NCBI GenBank assembly: GCA_937941765.1
Contig: CALDGQ010000017.1
Location: 124,001-188,000, forward strand
Length of the DNA: 64,000 bases
Reading direction: 5' to 3'
DNA from: an uncultured Saprospiraceae bacterium
GTDB taxonomy: Bacteria > Bacteroidota > Bacteroidia > Chitinophagales > Saprospiraceae
The number at the start of each line of letters is the position of its first letter. The first letter of the stretch is position 1. A model generated the notes under the pieces. It saw nothing but the letters and a program-made list of their open reading frames with translations. It was not told the DNA's origin and made no database searches. The position numbers and the translations under genes were made by a program. Below are positions 61,315 through 64,000 of this stretch, piece after piece.

Positions 61315-64000
61315 TTATATCAATGCATCATATAGAATTTCCACAGGATGTTGAGCACTTTTGTTGGTACCATCTTTTATCTGCTGTCGACAACTGGTGC
61401 CTGATGTTGCAATGATTGTTTGTTCCGAAGTTTTGGAAACAGCAGGAAATAATATCTCCGCTCCTATTTTCATACTGATTTCATAATGTTCCTTTTCATA
61501 ACCAAATGAACCCGCCATTCCGCAACAACCAGAAGGGATTAGTTCTACATGATAATTTTCAGGAATACTCAACACTGCTATTGCATGCTCAATATTTGAA
61601 AGTGCTTTTTGGTGACAATGTCCATGTAACAACACCACTCGTTCTTCATCAATAAAGGCAGCAGGTTTTATTTTTTCTTTTTGGATTTCATTATATAGAA
61701 ATTCCTCAATCAAAAATGTATTGTTAGCAATTTTAGTGGCCGCATCTATATCGCGCTCATCAGTAAGACGTAAATATTCATCTCGGAAAGTCAGAATCGT
61801 AGAAGGCTCGATACCTATCAGTGGTGTTTTCTCATTAATGACTTTTTGTAATAATTCAATATTTTGATTGGCTAGTTGTTTTGCTTCATCAATTAGCCCT
61901 TTCGAAATTGCCGCCCTCCCAGATGCTACATGTTTTGGCACTTGGACATCATATCCTAAGTGCAGTAACAATTTAATCGCCTTTTTTCCAATTTCAACAT
62001 CTAGGTGGTTTGAAAATTCATCACAGAACAAATAAACGGTTCCTTTCGAAGCTCCATTAATTGGCAAGCGTTTCTTATTTCTTTTAAACCATCTTTTGAG
62101 TGAGGTCTTTTGAATTTTTGGAAAACTTCGTTGCTGAGCCAACCCATATTTCTTTTGGATAAATTTTCCATAAGGAGTTTTACTCAACAACATATTTGCA
62201 ATTCTAGGAAAATACTGCGCTTTTTGATAAGCAAGGTGAGACATTCCAAAAAACTTAGCTCGAGCTGGGACTTTCGTTTCTTTATATTTCTGATATTGAT
62301 ATTCTGCCTTCAAAGTGGCCATGTCTACATTCGATGGACATTCGGACAAACATCCTTTACACGATAAACACAAATCCATCACTTCCTCCAATTCTTTTTG
62401 TTGAAATGGATTGGTTAAATTTTTGGGTCTGCTTAAAAATTCTCTAAGCACATTGGCACGCCCTCGAGTTGAATCTTTCTCATCAAAAGTAATTCGATAA
62501 CTAGGACACATGGTTCCTCCGGAAAAATTCAATTTCCGACAATCACCAGAACCAGAGCAATTTTCAGCAGCATTCAAAAATCCACCTTCTTTATTGAAAT
62601 TAAAAATGGTATTAATCTGTGCTGCATTTTGAATTCCCTCATAACGAAGTTGCTCTGTCATCGGTTTTGGATCAACGATTTTACCTGGATTGAAAATATT
62701 GGTAGGATCCCAAAGTGTTTTAATTTCTTTAAATAGGTTGTAGTTATTTTCTCCAACTTGCATTTCCAAAAATGGTGCTCGTAATCTACCATCACCATGT
62801 TCTCCACTTAATGAACCCCGATATTTTTTAACCAATTTTGCTGTTTCCGTACTGATCTTTTCAAATAGCTCAATTCCGTTTTCCGTTTTCAAATTTAGCT
62901 TTGGACGTAGATGTAATTCTCCTGCGCCAGCATGTGCATAATAAATGGTTTCTTGTCCATAACCTTTCATCATCTCGGAGAACTCTTGGATGTAATCTGG
63001 TAAGTCTTCAATAGCTACTGCTGTATCTTCAATACATGTCACTGCTTTTTCATCTCCCGGAATATTTGACAACAAACCCAATCCTGCTTTTCTCAAATTC
63101 CAAACTCTTTGAGTCATGGGCATCTCAATAATAGGATAAGCATAACCATGACCATTTTTTTGAAATGAAGTGATGACCCCATTTATCTTGTGTTTTAAAT
63201 CTTCATTTGTTTTTCCACGAAATTCTAAAATCAAAACAGCTTCCGGATCTCCTTCTAAAAAGAAGCGATCTTGATTATACTGTATATGCACTTTGGTGCA
63301 GTCCAAAATTTTCTTGTCCATCAACTCACATCCAGTTGGACTGAATTTCATAGCATCGACAACAGATTCAAGTGCTTTTCGTACAGATTCAAAATGAACT
63401 GCAACAATCATTTCAATAGGATCTGGTAAAGGGACTATGTTTAGTTTGACCGCAGTTGTAAATGCCAAGGTGCCTTCCGAACCTGTCAATAGTTTGCACA
63501 TATTAAATTCACCGCCATCTTCATTGAATGGATTTAATTCTGCTAACGCATCTAATGCATAACCTGTGTTGCGTCTAGTGACCATCTTTTTCGGAAATGA
63601 ATTTGCAATGGATCTTTTGTTTTTGGGGTTGTTGAGAATTTCATCTATTTGTTTGTAAAATTTAGATTCATAAGTATTATCTGATAACTTTTCGTGAAAC
63701 TCAACAGGATTTAATGGTTTGAAAAGAGCCGTAGAACCATCTGCCAAAACAGCTTCAATTTCCAAGACATGATCTCTTGTCGAACCATATACAATTGAAC
63801 TTGAGCCACAAGAATTATTCCCCACCATTCCACCAATCATGCATCGGTTTGCAGTTGAAGTGTTGGGTCCAAAAAACAATCCGCTTTCTTTTAGTTGATG
63901 ATTCAATTCATCTTGGATAACACCGGGTTGTACTTTAACCCATCTTTCTTCAACGTTTATTTCAATGATCTGATTAAGGTGCTTGGAGATATCTACAACG
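61315..64000 (-). CDS. FAD/Fe-S oxidoreductase, D-lactate dehydrogenase-like (partial)
   Basis: This large protein runs off the right edge; the frame is open without a stop to 64000, so at least 894 residues are present here. The PCMH-type FAD-binding domain (VQPGVIQDELN, IGGMVGNNSCGSSSIVYGST) is followed by the FAD-linked oxidase C-terminal domain (SGEHGDGRLRAPFLEMQVGE). Then come two 4Fe-4S Cys clusters (CSGSGDCRKL, CLSCKGCLSECPSNVDM) and a C-terminal CCG-type domain (LHGHCHQKALS, SGCCGMAGSFGYEKEHYE). This matches the YdiJ-like one-chain D-2-hydroxyacid (D-lactate) dehydrogenases that feed electrons to the respiratory chain. The exact substrate is unresolved. Confidence 0.87.
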   Translation of the reverse strand, partial: VVDISKHLNQIIEINVEERWVKVQPGVIQDELNHQLKESGLFFGPNTSTANRCMIGGMVGNNSCGSSSIVYGSTRDHVLEIEAVLADGSTALFKPLNPVEFHEKLSDNTYESKFYKQIDEILNNPKNKRSIANSFPKKMVTRRNTGYALDALAELNPFNEDGGEFNMCKLLTGSEGTLAFTTAVKLNIVPLPDPIEMIVAVHFESVRKALESVVDAMKFSPTGCELMDKKILDCTKVHIQYNQDRFFLEGDPEAVLILEFRGKTNEDLKHKINGVITSFQKNGHGYAYPIIEMPMTQRVWNLRKAGLGLLSNIPGDEKAVTCIEDTAVAIEDLPDYIQEFSEMMKGYGQETIYYAHAGAGELHLRPKLNLKTENGIELFEKISTETAKLVKKYRGSLSGEHGDGRLRAPFLEMQVGENNYNLFKEIKTLWDPTNIFNPGKIVDPKPMTEQLRYEGIQNAAQINTIFNFNKEGGFLNAAENCSGSGDCRKLNFSGGTMCPSYRITFDEKDSTRGRANVLREFLSRPKNLTNPFQQKELEEVMDLCLSCKGCLSECPSNVDMATLKAEYQYQKYKETKVPARAKFFGMSHLAYQKAQYFPRIANMLLSKTPYGKFIQKKYGLAQQRSFPKIQKTSLKRWFKRNKKRLPINGASKGTVYLFCDEFSNHLDVEIGKKAIKLLLHLGYDVQVPKHVASGRAAISKGLIDEAKQLANQNIELLQKVINEKTPLIGIEPSTILTFRDEYLRLTDERDIDAATKIANNTFLIEEFLYNEIQKEKIKPAAFIDEERVVLLHGHCHQKALSNIEHAIAVLSIPENYHVELIPSGCCGMAGSFGYEKEHYEISMKIGAEILFPAVSKTSEQTIIATSGTSCRQQIKDGTNKSAQHPVEILYDALI

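Overview
The window reads as a chromosomal segment of an AT-rich, non-pathogen-like member of the Bacteroidota, most likely a Saprospiria/Lewinella-type marine or sludge bacterium (the phylum call is firm, the class is an inference). The evidence is three secreted proteins with C-terminal type IX secretion (T9SS) sorting domains, DUF2723 and DUF3078 proteins, near absence of Shine-Dalgarno sequences, and several TAnnTTTG-type -7 boxes. Two tRNAs are present (Gln-TTG at 25.9 kb, Cys-GCA at 40.3 kb). There is no rRNA, CRISPR array, prophage or transposase.

Region 1 (1-15 kb) is housekeeping. A leftward run holds birA, cinA, a 2-oxoacid dehydrogenase E2 and the start of a TPR/OmpA-type outer-membrane protein. 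Divergent from it are rsfS and ftsH. Then come thiL with an ArnT-like glycosyltransferase, an RluA-type pseudouridine synthase overlapped by a small membrane-protein gene, a DUF2723 membrane glycosyltransferase with rpiB, and a secreted M28 peptidase.

Region 2 (16.1-17.4 kb) is a 1.4-kb stretch with no convincing gene. It carries a long intergenic element twice in direct orientation (16206-16746 and 16888-17255). Each copy contains a set of hairpins, two of them with a C6 (G6 on the minus strand) loop. Base changes between the copies preserve pairing, which points to a structured RNA. The sequence just before htpG looks like a sigma-54 promoter with upstream repeated GACAG sites.

Region 3 (17.4-40 kb) contains htpG, a secreted alpha/beta hydrolase, a PDZ protein divergent from a histidine kinase/response regulator pair, hpt with a secreted M28 peptidase, a sigma factor-small protein-MscS-like channel-DUF3078 run, polA, a large B12-type radical SAM protein and a sodium:solute symporter.

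Region 4 (42.9-56.8 kb) is the accessory core. Rightward it encodes two giant glycosyltransferase-2/TPR/sulfotransferase fusions, a stand-alone sulfotransferase, a methyltransferase-like protein that has lost its metal ligands, and a phytanoyl-CoA dioxygenase-like (PhyH) enzyme. Facing it, leftward, are two MycE-like sugar O-methyltransferases, two lipoproteins, a second PhyH enzyme and an intact paralogue of the degenerate methyltransferase. The two MycE-like methyltransferases and the two lipoproteins share the same ~80-residue C-terminal domain with two LTxxQ-like motifs. I infer a locus that builds or decorates a sulfated, O-methylated glycan, with a Spy/CpxP-like domain reused in both cytoplasmic enzymes and exported lipoproteins. 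It is followed by a 1262-residue T9SS glycosidase-like protein with seven near-identical Cys-rich repeats, and by a partial FAD/Fe-S oxidoreductase running off the right edge.
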